DNA of 64,000 nucleotides from Stutzerimonas decontaminans (GCF_000661915.1 NZ_CP007509.1:310001-374000), one strand, 5' to 3'. Positions 42,222 to 52,010 are shown, numbered from the stretch's first letter. Notes: generated by a model not told the origin, from the letters alone. Made by a program: numbers and translations.

Positions 42222-42695
42222 ATGAACGCCATCGACCTGCTTATTGAGGATCATGAGCGCGTGAAGGACCTGCTGACGCGCCTGACCGAATCCACCGAGC
42301 GCGCCGTGAAGACGCGCACCGAACTGCTGAGCAAGCTGGAAATGGAAGTGACCATCCACACCCAGCTGGAAGAGCAGATTCTCTATCCCGCCTACAAGGA
42401 AGCCGGCGGCAAGGAAGAGAAAAAGATGTACCACGAGGCCAAGGAAGAACACCGCGCGGTGGATGCGCTGGTACTGCCGGACCTCAAGGCCACCGATCCC
42501 GGCAGCCTCGAGTTTTCCGGTCGCGCCAAGGTGTGCAAGGAGCTGCTTGAGCACCATATCGAGGAAGAGGAGTCGGAAATGTTCCCGCAGGCGCGCGAGC
42601 TGTTCGATGCCAAGCGTCTCGAAGAGATGGGTGAGCAGATGACCGAGCTGCGCAATCGTCTGAAGAAGGAGCTGGCGGCCAAACTGGCGGCCTGA
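42222..42695 (+). CDS. Hemerythrin HHE-domain protein
   Basis: 157 residues, four-helix hemerythrin fold. Probable di-iron ligands are His11 (IEDHERVK), His46 and Glu50 (TIHTQLEEQ), His77 (KEEHRAV), His111 or His112 and Glu116 (LLEHHIEEEE). Such proteins bind O2 or handle iron and nitrosative stress in the cytoplasm. GAGGACAG precedes the ATG. It lies 201 bases upstream of a globin-coupled cyclic-di-GMP enzyme; a hairpin separates them. Confidence 0.9.
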   Translation: MNAIDLLIEDHERVKDLLTRLTESTERAVKTRTELLSKLEMEVTIHTQLEEQILYPAYKEAGGKEEKKMYHEAKEEHRAVDALVLPDLKATDPGSLEFSGRAKVCKELLEHHIEEEESEMFPQARELFDAKRLEEMGEQMTELRNRLKKELAAKLAA

Positions 42696-42710
42696 ATTCC
42701 GCCCGGCAAA

Positions 42711-42731
42711 ACCGGGGCTTGCCGCCCCGGT
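42711..42731 (+). terminator. Hairpin after the hemerythrin gene
   Basis: ACCGGGGC (42711-42718) and GCCCCGGT (42724-42731) around a 5-base loop, 16 bases after the stop. No T-tract follows, so termination may be weak. Confidence 0.6.
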
Positions 42732-42896
42732 CCGCTCTACCATGGTCTGCCCCGGGACCATCTGCTTTGCTGACCTGCATCAACAACGCCGCGGGACCTC
42801 GCTGCGACCCTTGATGGCTCAACAGCATCATCTGACCCAAGGCCTCGACCAAACCTGCGCTGTCGAGTGATGCGGGCTCAGCGTATAGGGGCAGGG

Positions 42897-45149
42897 ATGG
42901 AAGACGAGCTGAAGGCATTGCTACAACGGGTCGGGCTGGGCCTCGATCAGATTCTTGTGCGCAAACGCTTCCTGCAATGGCAGGCCGGCGACGGGGTGCG
43001 GCTGAACCGCGCTGCGGCGGAGCTGGAGCCCGCGCACCTCGCCTTCATCGAAAAACTCTACGAGCACCTGAGCGGGTTCGGCCAGCCCTCCGTCATGCAG
43101 AACGATGCTGTTGGAATGGCACGGCTGAAGCAGCGTCAGCAGGACTACTATCGCCGTCTGTGGCGCGGCCCCTACGAGCGTGATTACGTGCGCGACCGGC
43201 TGCTGGTCGGGCTGGTGCATCAGCGCATGGGTGTCGACCTGGAATGGTATCTGGGCGCGTATCGTCTCTACCTGTCGGAAATGCTGCGGACCCTGCTTGG
43301 GGAGGGCGAGCAGCATGCGGTCTACGACAGCCTGCTGAAAATCGTCTTCTTCGACATGATCCTGGCCATCGACACCTACAGCGCCGCGCAGCGGCATGCG
43401 CTGGAGGACAGCGAGGCGCGCCTGACCCGAGCACTGCGCGGCTCCGAGGACGGCATCTGGGAGTGGGACGTGGAGCGCGACGAGCTGCACCTCTCCGAAC
43501 GCTGGACCGCCATGCTGGCGATGCCGATGCAGCCCAGCTATTGCAGCCGCAGCTGGTTCGAACGTGTGCATCCGGATGACCTACCCGGGCTGCGCGAAGC
43601 GATCGCCGATCACCTCAATGGCCGTTCTCCTTCGCTGGCGCATGAGTACCGTGTACGTACCGAATCTGGTGATTATCTTTGGGTGCTGGTGCGTGGGGTA
43701 GCCGAACGCTGTGAGCAGGGCACGTTGCGCATGGCCGGTTCGCAGACCGACATCAGCGCCCGCAAGGCAGCCGAGGAATGCCTGCGCCATGCAGCCCGTC
43801 ATGATGCGCTTACCGGTCTGGCCAACCGCCTGCATCTCGACGAGTTGCTCAGGGAGGTGCAACAGCGCCCGCATGGGCGGGCGGCGGCGCTGCTCTTTAT
43901 CGACCTGGATCGTTTCAAGCTGATCAATGACAGCCTCGGGCATGCCGCTGGCGATCAGGTTCTGGTTGATGTGGCGCAGCGACTGCTGTGCTGCCTGCGT
44001 CCGGGCGATCATCTGGCGCGCTTCGGTGGTGACGAGTTCGTCGCCCTGCTCGGCGATCTGGCCTGCGAAGCCGATGCCGAGCGCGTGGCGCAGCGGATGC
44101 TGGTCGCGCTGCGCGAGCCGTTGCAGCTTGGCGAGCGCACGCTGTCGGTCAGTGCCAGCATCGGCATCGCGCCCTTGCAGCGCGAAGGCCAGGCGCTGAA
44201 CGTTCTGCAGGCTGCGGATCTCGCCTTGTATCGGGCGAAGAGCGCCGGCAAGGATCAGTTCGCGCTGTTCTGCGATGGTCTGCACTCCAAGGCGGCACGC
44301 CAGTTGGAGCTGGAAAGCGCCCTGGCGCAGGCGCTGGCGCGGCGAGAGTTCGCCTTGCACTACCAGCCGATCTGCCGCGTCGAGCATGGGCAGCCCTATC
44401 TGCTGGGCGTCGAAGCGCTGCTGCGCTGGCGTTTCAACGACACGCCAGTGGCACCCAGCGAGTTCATTCCGGTACTGGAGGAGTCTCGCGAGATCGTCCG
44501 CGTGGGCGAATGGGTACTGCGCGAGGCCTGCCGTCAGGTCCGTTGTTGGCAGCAGGCAGGGCAGACGCAGCTCTACTGTGCGGTCAATCTGTCGATCCGT
44601 CAGCTGCAGCAGGTCGACTTCGCCGAACTGCTGGCCCGCGTGCTGCGGGAAACCGGGCTGCCGCCGCATAGCTTGCTGCTGGAGATCACCGAGACCCTGC
44701 TGATGCACGACAGCGAGATGATGCTGAACTGTCTGCACGAGATTGCTGCGCTGGGGGTGCGCCTGGCGCTGGATGATTTCGGCACGGGCTACTGCTCGCT
44801 GGGCTATCTGAAGCGCTATCCGCTGCATGTGCTCAAAGTCGATCGCAGCTTTATCGCGGCAGCGCCGGATGATGCCGATTCAGTGGCGATCAGTCGCGCC
44901 ATCATCGGTCTAGGCCAGAGTCTGGGCCTGGCGGTGGTTGCCGAAGGGGTGGAGCGGTCCGAGCAGATCGAGTTTCTCGTCGCGCAGGGCTGCCAGACGG
45001 TGCAGGGTTACTGGTTCAGCCCGCCCCGGCCGGCGGCCGAGTTGCAGTCACTGTTCGATGGCACGCGCAGTGCCGACGGCCTCTGGGGCCTGCGGCACGC
45101 GAGACAGACGTTGCCCAGTTGCGCGGCGGTGCAGCCGGTGCCGGGCTGA
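42897..45149 (+). CDS. Globin-coupled sensor - PAS - GGDEF - EAL cyclic-di-GMP enzyme
   Basis: 750 residues from ATG 42897 (AGGGG upstream; ATG 42867 is an alternative). Residues 1-165 are a globin-coupled sensor with proximal His108 in VGLVHQRMGVDLEWYLGAY. A PAS domain follows (about 175-290; WEWDVERDELHLSERW, FERVHPDDLPGL). The cyclase has an intact GGDEF (377-381) with an RxxD inhibitory site (368-371) five residues before it. The phosphodiesterase has EAL (506-508), EITETLL, DDFGTGYCSL and KVDRSFI, so both halves look active. Haem-bound O2 or another gas probably sets the balance of c-di-GMP synthesis and breakdown, as in DosC-type proteins. Confidence 0.9.
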   Translation: MEDELKALLQRVGLGLDQILVRKRFLQWQAGDGVRLNRAAAELEPAHLAFIEKLYEHLSGFGQPSVMQNDAVGMARLKQRQQDYYRRLWRGPYERDYVRDRLLVGLVHQRMGVDLEWYLGAYRLYLSEMLRTLLGEGEQHAVYDSLLKIVFFDMILAIDTYSAAQRHALEDSEARLTRALRGSEDGIWEWDVERDELHLSERWTAMLAMPMQPSYCSRSWFERVHPDDLPGLREAIADHLNGRSPSLAHEYRVRTESGDYLWVLVRGVAERCEQGTLRMAGSQTDISARKAAEECLRHAARHDALTGLANRLHLDELLREVQQRPHGRAAALLFIDLDRFKLINDSLGHAAGDQVLVDVAQRLLCCLRPGDHLARFGGDEFVALLGDLACEADAERVAQRMLVALREPLQLGERTLSVSASIGIAPLQREGQALNVLQAADLALYRAKSAGKDQFALFCDGLHSKAARQLELESALAQALARREFALHYQPICRVEHGQPYLLGVEALLRWRFNDTPVAPSEFIPVLEESREIVRVGEWVLREACRQVRCWQQAGQTQLYCAVNLSIRQLQQVDFAELLARVLRETGLPPHSLLLEITETLLMHDSEMMLNCLHEIAALGVRLALDDFGTGYCSLGYLKRYPLHVLKVDRSFIAAAPDDADSVAISRAIIGLGQSLGLAVVAEGVERSEQIEFLVAQGCQTVQGYWFSPPRPAAELQSLFDGTRSADGLWGLRHARQTLPSCAAVQPVPG

Positions 45150-45279
45150 GCTGGGCCGGCGCGCGGTCTCAAACGGCCCGGCGGGGCACTCTTGCGCCTC
45201 GAGGCGGTCAACCTTCTGTGGATCTGATGATTCAAGAACTCTCCGGCTATCCGCCGGACCACTCTGAAGGAGGTTAACC

Positions 45280-45609
45280 ATGCGTCTTACCTATCTGCTG
45301 CCCCCCGTACTCGGACTTCTTTTGGTCGGTTGCGGCCCGGACGAAGACCGCGAGCGTGAGCCGACTCCGCCGCCGGCGACCACCGAGCAGCCTGCGGCAC
45401 CCTCCAGTGATACCACCACACCGCCTGCAGGCACTGGCACTGGCACCGGTACTGGTACCGCGCCGAGCACTGGCACTGGCACTTCCGGCGACATGGCGAC
45501 TCCGCCGGCCGACAACGGCAGCGGCCTGGGCACCGAATCCGGCTCCGGCACTGCGCCTAGCACCGGCACGGGCACTGCGCCAAGCACTGGTACCGGCACG
45601 TCGCAATAA
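45280..45609 (+). CDS. Gly/Thr-repeat predicted lipoprotein
   Basis: 109 residues. GAAGGAGG precedes the ATG. A lipoprotein signal ends in LVGC, and the mature start is CGPDEDRE. The rest is low-complexity: Pro/Thr-rich, then Gly-Thr repeats with inserted APSTGTGT units, ending in Gln. Such a tail is probably disordered at the cell envelope. The coding repeats are built of GGCACT/GGCACC-type hexamers and could vary by slippage. No known domain. Confidence 0.72.
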   Translation: MRLTYLLPPVLGLLLVGCGPDEDREREPTPPPATTEQPAAPSSDTTTPPAGTGTGTGTGTAPSTGTGTSGDMATPPADNGSGLGTESGSGTAPSTGTGTAPSTGTGTSQ

Positions 45610-45674
45610 GCGCGATACCACCTGATCCGGGCACCTTGCGCGTTGCGCGAGGTGCCTTCAGCAGGAGAAAAACC

Positions 45675-45857
45675 ATGAAGTGGACGTATGCATTGGCGGG
45701 CGCGCTGACTGCGCTGGCGCTGGTCGGTTGCTCGCCGGACGAGGAAGAGTCGGCGTTGGATAACAATACTCGCAATCAGCAGGAGTATCAGAACACCGCG
45801 ACCGATCCGGCTGGTCCGCGGGAAATATCGCCGCCGTCCAACCGGACCAACGAGTAA
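45675..45857 (+). CDS. Small predicted lipoprotein related in its head to the preceding one
   Basis: 60 residues from ATG 45675, with CAGGAG upstream. The signal ends in LVGC and the mature peptide starts CSPDEEES, echoing CGPDEDRE of the gene 65 bases upstream. The tail is Asn/Gln/Pro-rich and short. Its function is unknown; the two are probably co-transcribed. Small size means the call rests on the ribosome site and lipobox. Confidence 0.68.
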   Translation: MKWTYALAGALTALALVGCSPDEEESALDNNTRNQQEYQNTATDPAGPREISPPSNRTNE

Positions 45858-45881
45858 CCCGTCGATTCGGCTCTGCGCCGG

Positions 45882-47063
45882 CTAGACGAACTGTCCGGCA
45901 GCGTAGGCCGAAGCCCAGGCCCACTGGAAATTGAAGCCGCCCAGATGGCCGGTGACGTCCAGCACTTCGCCGACGAAGTAGAGCCCGGCTGATTTCTGCG
46001 ATTCCATGGTCTTGGACGACACCTCTCGGGTGTCCACCCCTCCTAGCGTCACCTCCGCGGTGCGATAGCCCTCGGTGCCGGCCGGCACCAATTGCCAATC
46101 CGCGAGCTTGTCGGCGATCGCCTCCAATTCACTGGGGACGTACTGCTTCAATGGCTTGGAAACGAACCAGTGCTCGCAGAGCAGGCCGGCCATCTTGCGC
46201 GTGAAGACTTCTCCCAGCACGGTTTTCAGCTCGGCGTTGGGCCGTTCCTGTTTCTGCGCGGACAGCCACTCGTTCAGGTCCAGGTGCGGCAACAGGTTGA
46301 TGTGCACCACCTCGCCCGGTTGCCAGTAGGACGAGATCTGCAGGATCGCCGGCCCCGACAATCCGCGATGGGTGAACAGGATGTTCTCGCGGAAGCTCTG
46401 GCCATTGCAGCTGACCAGGCAATCCTCTACCGATGTGCCGGAAAGCTCGGTGCAAATGGTCTTGAGTTGCGGCTCGGTGATGGTGAAGGGCACCAGTCCC
46501 GCACGGGTCGGCAGTACGTTGTGACCGAACTGACGGGCAATCTGATAACCGAAGCCGCTGGCACCCAGTGTCGGGATCGACAAGCCGCCAGTGGCAATTA
46601 CCAGCGATTGGCAATGCACCGCGCCTACGCCGGTCTGCAACTCGTACCCTTCGTCACGCTTGGCAATCGACTCGACCGCGGTATCCAGGCGCAGGTCGAC
46701 GCCGGCCTGGGCGCATTCGTCCAGCAGCATCTCCAGGATGTCGCTGGACTTGTTATCGCAGAACAGCTGGCCGAGCTTCTTCTCGTGATAGGGGACGCCA
46801 TGACGGTTGACCATCTCGATGAAGTCCCACTGGGTGTAGCGTGCCAGCGCGGACTTACAGAAATGCGAATTGCTTGAGAGGAAGTTGGCCGGCTCGGTGT
46901 ACAGATTGGTGAAGTTGCAGCGCCCCCCGCCGGACATGAGGATCTTTTTGCCGGCCTTGTTGGCGTGATCCAGCAGCAGGACCTGACGACCCCGTGCAGC
47001 GGCGGTGAAGGCACACATCAGGCCCGCCGCACCGGCGCCGATTATCACCACGTCTATCTGCAC
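45882..47063 (-). CDS. YhiN/HI0933-family FAD-dependent flavoprotein
   Basis: 393 residues. The dinucleotide-binding motif IIGAGAAGLMCAFTAAARG is at the N terminus, followed by the family motif KKILMSGGGRCNFTN. A second FAD segment GLYFVGEVLDVTGHLGGFNFQ lies near the C terminus. Members are soluble FAD proteins of unknown substrate, annotated as NAD(P)/FAD-dependent oxidoreductases. It converges on the small lipoprotein genes, with 24 bases between stops. Confidence 0.9.
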   Translation of the reverse strand: MQIDVVIIGAGAAGLMCAFTAAARGRQVLLLDHANKAGKKILMSGGGRCNFTNLYTEPANFLSSNSHFCKSALARYTQWDFIEMVNRHGVPYHEKKLGQLFCDNKSSDILEMLLDECAQAGVDLRLDTAVESIAKRDEGYELQTGVGAVHCQSLVIATGGLSIPTLGASGFGYQIARQFGHNVLPTRAGLVPFTITEPQLKTICTELSGTSVEDCLVSCNGQSFRENILFTHRGLSGPAILQISSYWQPGEVVHINLLPHLDLNEWLSAQKQERPNAELKTVLGEVFTRKMAGLLCEHWFVSKPLKQYVPSELEAIADKLADWQLVPAGTEGYRTAEVTLGGVDTREVSSKTMESQKSAGLYFVGEVLDVTGHLGGFNFQWAWASAYAAGQFV

Positions 47064-47207
47064 ACTGCTTACCTCGTCAGAAAACGCGCGATGGTACTCC
47101 TGCCGCAGTTTCGATGCAGCCCGGCATCCGACGAGACGTGGGCGTCAACCGGCGCGCTTTGTGCTTTGATTGGGGATGATAGCGTTTCGCCAGAAGAGCG
47201 AGAAAAT

Positions 47208-47960
47208 TTGACCGGCACACGACGCGTCATCGGGTTGATATTGCTGCTGGCAAGCGCTTCGCTGCCCGCCGAAGTGCTTCGTCTGGCCGGTAACGTCTGG
47301 CCTCCCTACACCGACCGGAGCCTGCCCGGTGACGGGGTGTCGGTCGAGCTCATCCGCACCGCGCTCGGCCGTGCGGGTTACCAGGTGGAATACATTGAGG
47401 TGCCCTGGGAGCGTGCATTGTTGGGGCTGCGCAACCGAAGCTACGACATGGTCAACGGCTGGTCGACGGTCAAACGTGTCGACTTCACGCACAGCTCCCG
47501 CCCGTTTCTGATCAACCGGATGCGCTGGGTCCAGCGGCGCGGGAGCAACATCCGTTATGACGGGCTCGACAGCCTGGTCGGTCATCCGATCGTGCTGAGC
47601 CGCGGCTACATGTACAGCGACGAGCTGGATCAGGACGCGCGTCTGCAGAAGGGGTACGCCGCCAATTTTGTCCAGGCGGCCAAGATGGTGCTCGCCGGGC
47701 GTGTCGACCTGACGCTGGAGGACGAGCTCACTGCGCTGTTCCACCTGGAGCGCGAGCTGGGGCATGAGCGGGATGCGCTGGAGTTCGTGCCGGGTGAATT
47801 CCGGCGGGCTGGCCTGTCGCTGTTGGTGCGCAGCGACCATCCTCGCTCGGCCGATATCATCGCGACCTTCAACCGGGAGATCACCGCGATGATCGCTGAT
47901 GGCAGCTATGCGGCGATCTTTGTGCGCCACGGAATGCCGGTCCCAAAGGCGTTGCCCTAG
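47208..47960 (+). CDS. Periplasmic solute-binding protein (SBP family 3), TTG start
   Basis: 250 residues from TTG 47208, chosen because a GAGCGAGAAAA ribosome site lies upstream and a signal peptide then follows (RRVIGLILLLASASLPA-EVLRL). Longer readings run back into the oppositely oriented flavoprotein gene. The mature part has the two-lobed amino-acid-binding pattern: VWPPYTDRSLPGDGVSVELIRTAL and YDMVNGWSTVKR. No ABC permease or ATPase is adjacent, so it may be a sensor or an orphan binding protein. Confidence 0.82.
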   Translation: MTGTRRVIGLILLLASASLPAEVLRLAGNVWPPYTDRSLPGDGVSVELIRTALGRAGYQVEYIEVPWERALLGLRNRSYDMVNGWSTVKRVDFTHSSRPFLINRMRWVQRRGSNIRYDGLDSLVGHPIVLSRGYMYSDELDQDARLQKGYAANFVQAAKMVLAGRVDLTLEDELTALFHLERELGHERDALEFVPGEFRRAGLSLLVRSDHPRSADIIATFNREITAMIADGSYAAIFVRHGMPVPKALP

Positions 47961-48115
47961 TGGCTTGTTTGGTAAGTTCAGCTGGTCAATTTCGGCGCCC
48001 ATGGCCCTGATACTGCTTGCTACTCCTTGCCGTAAGCCGCTATGACTCGTCACAGCGCCTTGTCTCAGAGTCATGTTCATCCGAACTTTCCTCAACCAAC
48101 TCACCGCTCAGGCGA

Positions 48116-50314
48116 CTAGCGCGAATCCTGAGCCTGGCCTGTCGGTCGTTGCCTGATCAGGTGCGAGGCCATGCTGCGCAGTGGTGCCAGCTGCCGGCAG
48201 ATGAGCCCCAGCTGCGTCTGCACCAGACGGTGGGCATCGTCCATCTCGTCAGGGGTCTGCTCCAGCTGCTGCGCCAGCGCCTCTTCCTCCTCGCTGTAGA
48301 TGGCGACGGGTTTGTTTTGCGCCAGTGCGGCGGCCAGGTCGTCGAGACTCTTCGCCAGCTGCTTCGCGGCGTTTTCCAGCAGTGCGTCGCGTGCATCGTC
48401 CGGCAGGCTCTCGCGATGGGCGCCGAGCCCGGAGAGGTAGTTGAGCAGGGTGTGGGAAAGGATCAGGAAGCGAAAGCCGGTTTCGGCATCCTTTCGGAAG
48501 TGGCCCGGTTCCAGCAGCATGTTCGATAACGTGGTAGACAGCGCCGCGTCGGCGTTATGGGCGTTGCGTCGCGCCAGCCGATAGGCCAGGTCGTCGCGCT
48601 TGCCGCTGTCGTACTGGCGCATGATCTGGCGCAGATAGTCGCTGTTGCAGCTGAGCGTATTGGCGACCACCTGATTCAAGCGCCGGCCTTGCCAGTCCGG
48701 CAGGATAAGGAATACCGCGGCGGCGGCGATCAGGCTGCCGAGCAGGGTATCGAACAGCCGCGGCCAGATCAGGCCATAGCCGTCGCCAACCTGGTTGAAG
48801 CAGAACAGCACCATCAGTGTGATGGCCGCGGTAGCCAGCGTGTAGCGCGTGCTGCGGGTGGCGAAGAACACCACGCCGGCGACCACGGCGAACAGCGCCT
48901 GGATCGGCTGGCTGGGGAACAGATCGAACAGTGCCCAGCCAGCGACGAGCCCCAATACAGTGCCGCTGATGCGCTGCACCAGCTTGATGCGGGTGGCGCC
49001 GTAGTTGGGCTGACAGACGAACACGGTGGTCAGCAGCACCCAGTAGCCTTGCTCGGGATGGATGGCATGCAGCACCGCGTAGCCGGCGACCAGGGCAATC
49101 GTCATGCGCAGCGCATGGCGGAACAGCAGCGAGGTGGGTGTCAGCTGCAGGCGAATGCGATTGAATGCTTCGCGCAGGGTTTGCGGCTGGCGGTCAAGCA
49201 GGCTGCTGTCCGCTTCGCCGTCCAGGGTGCCGGGATCACTGGCACTGGCGAGCTGACCCTGCAGGGTGGAAAGGTTGCCGGACAGTGCGCGCAGCGAGCG
49301 CAGCAGGCCACGCCAGGCCGGGTTGTTCTGCCCGCGCAGATGCTCCAGCGAGGCCTGCAGGTCTTCCAGCGCCTGCGCATTGGCGTCGCTGTAGCGAAAT
49401 GCCTGGCGCATCTGGATGGCCTCGCCAAGTTCCGCGCAGGCGCTGGCCTGCAGACGCAGCAGGCGCTGGCAGCGAAACAGTACGTCGCTGTGGAAGAAGG
49501 CTTCGGCCAGGGCCTGGTAGGGGTAGTGCGACGAGCTGACCCGCTCGTGCAGATCCTGGGCGAGGAAATACAGCTTCAGATAGTGATTGATCTTGCCGCC
49601 TGGGCGACCGTTGCCGAGACGATGCAGCAGCGTTTCCTTGGCCGCATTCAGGGCGCTGACCACGCGGCCGTTCTGCTGGGCCAGCTCAAGGCGCCGCTGT
49701 TCGACATCCAGCTGGCGGACCGGCTCGAACAGCGCGGCCTTGTAGCGAAAGTACAGGGCGAGTTCGCGGTACAGCCGCGCCAGTGTCTGTTGCACCGGCT
49801 GGTGGGCGAACAGCGCGTTCCAGCACACCGAGAGCAGGCCGTACCAGGCAGCGCCGACGACCAGCAGTAGCGGGTCGCGCCAGAAATGTTGCAACTCGCC
49901 GTTGCGCTGGTCGGCAGCGATCATGCTGTAGATCGCGAGGATCAGCGTGGCCTGGGCGATCGCCCCGTAGCGCTCGCCGAGCGCGCCGAGCATGACTAGT
50001 GCGAAGGTGGAGATCGCCAGGCCGGCGACGAACAGCCAGGGATACGGAAACAGCAACTCGACAGCCACGGCAGCGATGCTGAAGCACAGCAGCGTGACCA
50101 GCAGTGCATTCAGCCGGCCCAGCCAGCTGTCATCGGTTTCCGCCAGCGCGCTGGCAATGATGCCGAGGAACAGCGGAATGATCAGCGTCGGCTGGCCGAG
50201 GTACCAACTGAGCCCCATGCTGCCGGCCATCGCGATCAGCACGCGCAGGCTGTAGCCAAACTTCTCCAGCGCCCAGAGGCGACGTAGGGATTGGCTGAGC
50301 GAGGGTTGCGGCAT
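48116..50314 (-). CDS. yccS: YccS/YhfK-family inner-membrane protein (FUSC domain)
   Basis: 732 residues. Two sets of membrane helices (about 20-150 and 400-530) flank a large cytoplasmic helical domain, with a second such domain at the C terminus. Segments such as GSMGLSWYLGQPTLIIPLFLGI and YWVLLTTVFVCQPNYGATRIKLVQRISGT cut at RIKL mark the YccS/FUSC family, related to AaeB and aluminium-malate channels. Export of aromatic acids or other anions is plausible, but the substrate is unknown. Confidence 0.88.
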   Translation of the reverse strand: MPQPSLSQSLRRLWALEKFGYSLRVLIAMAGSMGLSWYLGQPTLIIPLFLGIIASALAETDDSWLGRLNALLVTLLCFSIAAVAVELLFPYPWLFVAGLAISTFALVMLGALGERYGAIAQATLILAIYSMIAADQRNGELQHFWRDPLLLVVGAAWYGLLSVCWNALFAHQPVQQTLARLYRELALYFRYKAALFEPVRQLDVEQRRLELAQQNGRVVSALNAAKETLLHRLGNGRPGGKINHYLKLYFLAQDLHERVSSSHYPYQALAEAFFHSDVLFRCQRLLRLQASACAELGEAIQMRQAFRYSDANAQALEDLQASLEHLRGQNNPAWRGLLRSLRALSGNLSTLQGQLASASDPGTLDGEADSSLLDRQPQTLREAFNRIRLQLTPTSLLFRHALRMTIALVAGYAVLHAIHPEQGYWVLLTTVFVCQPNYGATRIKLVQRISGTVLGLVAGWALFDLFPSQPIQALFAVVAGVVFFATRSTRYTLATAAITLMVLFCFNQVGDGYGLIWPRLFDTLLGSLIAAAAVFLILPDWQGRRLNQVVANTLSCNSDYLRQIMRQYDSGKRDDLAYRLARRNAHNADAALSTTLSNMLLEPGHFRKDAETGFRFLILSHTLLNYLSGLGAHRESLPDDARDALLENAAKQLAKSLDDLAAALAQNKPVAIYSEEEEALAQQLEQTPDEMDDAHRLVQTQLGLICRQLAPLRSMASHLIRQRPTGQAQDSR

Positions 50315-50448
50315 GGAGCGATCCGTTGGTGTGGGCCTGATTGGACGAAACCACCGCGCACGCTGTCACGCTTGGCTCCTGCGTTCAACCAGCCGGCTTA
50401 ACTAAAGTCGGTCGGTATCTGCGCTCGGCGCAAGCGGCGCCAGGCCTG

Positions 50449-51828
50449 TCAGAGCACACGGACCTTCAGCGAGCGGCCCTTGATCTTACCTTCATTGAGG
50501 CGTTTGAGTGCCTGCTTGGCCACGCCGCGCTCGACGGCGACGAACGCCTGGAAATCGAAGATGGCAATCTTGCCCACCTGGATGCCGGGAATGCCGGCAT
50601 CGCCAGTCAGCGCCCCGAGGATGTCGCCTGGGCGCAGCTTGTCCTTGCGGCCCGCCCCGATGCACAGGGTCGCCATCGGCGGTTGCAACGGCGCTCCGGC
50701 CTTGGCCTTCAGGCCATCCAGTGGCTGCCAGTTGAGCGGCGCCTGCTGCAGTTTTTCGATGGCCTGTGCGCGATGGGCTTCAGCCGGCGCGACCAGGCTC
50801 ACGGCCAGGCCCTGATTGCCGGCGCGGCCCGTGCGCCCGACCCGGTGCACATGGATTTCCGGATCCCGCGCCAGCTCGACGTTGATCACCATGTCCAGCG
50901 CGTCGATATCCAGCCCGCGCGCCGCGACGTCGGTCGCCACCAGCACCGACAGACTGCGGTTGGCGAACATCGCCAGCACCTGATCACGGTCGCGCTGCTC
51001 GAGGTCGCCGTTCAACGCCATGGCCGAGATGCCGTTGGCGCTCAGGTGATCGACCAGTTCCTGGCATTGCTGCTTGGTGAAGCAGAACGCCACGCAGCTT
51101 TCCGGACGAAAGCTCGCCAGCAGCCGTGTCACGGCATCCATGCGCTGCTCGGGATCGATCTCGTAGAAGCGCTGCTCGATCTGGGCGTCATCGTGCAGCG
51201 CTTCAGCGCGCACCTGTTGCGGATCGCGCATGAAGCTCGCCGAAAGCTGTTTGATGCCGGCGGGGTAGGTGGCCGAGAACAGCAGCGTTTGCCGCCTGGC
51301 CGGGGTCTGGCCGATGATCTCGGCGATGGCGTCGTAGAAACCCATGTCCAGCATCCGATCGGCTTCATCGAGTACCAGGGTATTCAGTCCGTCGAGCTTC
51401 AGCGTGCCCTTCTTCAGGTGCTCCTGCACCCGCCCCGGCGTTCCGACGATGACGTGTGCACCATGTTCCAGCGAGGCGATTTGCGGCCCGATCGACACCC
51501 CACCACAGAGCGTGAGGATCTTGATGTTGTCCGCTGCCCGTGCCAGGCGGCGCAGCTCCTTGGCCACCTGATCGGCCAGCTCGCGGGTCGGACACAGCAC
51601 CAGCGCCTGGCAACCGAAATAACGCGGGTTGAGCGGTTCGAGCAGCGCGATGCCGAAGGCGGCCGTCTTGCCGCTGCCGGTCTTGGCCTGGGCGATCAGG
51701 TCCTGGCCCTTGAGCATGACTGGCAGGCTCTGCGCCTGGATCGGTGTCATCGCGGCGTAGCCGAGTGCATCGAGATTGGCCAGCATGGCGGCGGAAAGAG
51801 ACAGGGAAGAAAAAGCGGTACTGGGCAC
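50449..51828 (-). CDS. dbpA: DbpA, DEAD-box RNA helicase acting on 23S rRNA
   Basis: 459 residues from GTG 51828, which gives STAFSSLSLS as in E. coli DbpA (457 residues); no strong ribosome site precedes it and an ATG 31 codons upstream is possible but adds a non-conserved leader. Motif I AKTGSGKT is at 48-55, DEAD at 154-157, and HVHRVGRTGRAG later. The C-terminal RRM-like domain (about 385-459, with KLRPGDILGALTGDAGI) binds hairpin 92 of 23S rRNA in homologues and directs the helicase to 50S assembly. Confidence 0.92.
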   Translation of the reverse strand: MPSTAFSSLSLSAAMLANLDALGYAAMTPIQAQSLPVMLKGQDLIAQAKTGSGKTAAFGIALLEPLNPRYFGCQALVLCPTRELADQVAKELRRLARAADNIKILTLCGGVSIGPQIASLEHGAHVIVGTPGRVQEHLKKGTLKLDGLNTLVLDEADRMLDMGFYDAIAEIIGQTPARRQTLLFSATYPAGIKQLSASFMRDPQQVRAEALHDDAQIEQRFYEIDPEQRMDAVTRLLASFRPESCVAFCFTKQQCQELVDHLSANGISAMALNGDLEQRDRDQVLAMFANRSLSVLVATDVAARGLDIDALDMVINVELARDPEIHVHRVGRTGRAGNQGLAVSLVAPAEAHRAQAIEKLQQAPLNWQPLDGLKAKAGAPLQPPMATLCIGAGRKDKLRPGDILGALTGDAGIPGIQVGKIAIFDFQAFVAVERGVAKQALKRLNEGKIKGRSLKVRVL

Positions 51829-52010
51829 GGGAAAAGTCTTCGGACGGGAATCGATCTGCAGTCTATCAGCTGCCGAGGCATGCGTCGGGCGCGAAGCGCG
51901 GGCGTGGCAATGCGCCGGCATGATGAAACGTTTTGAAAAGGCCGCTAGACGGAACCCCTCGCCACCACCCTGATCGAAAATTGTCCATTACCCGCTCTCA
52001 GGAGGTTGTT

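Noticed and set aside
48042..48074. ATGACTC ... GAGTCAT inverted repeat near the yccS stop
   Set aside because: Seven-base arms with a 19-base loop and no T-tract; too weak to call a terminator.
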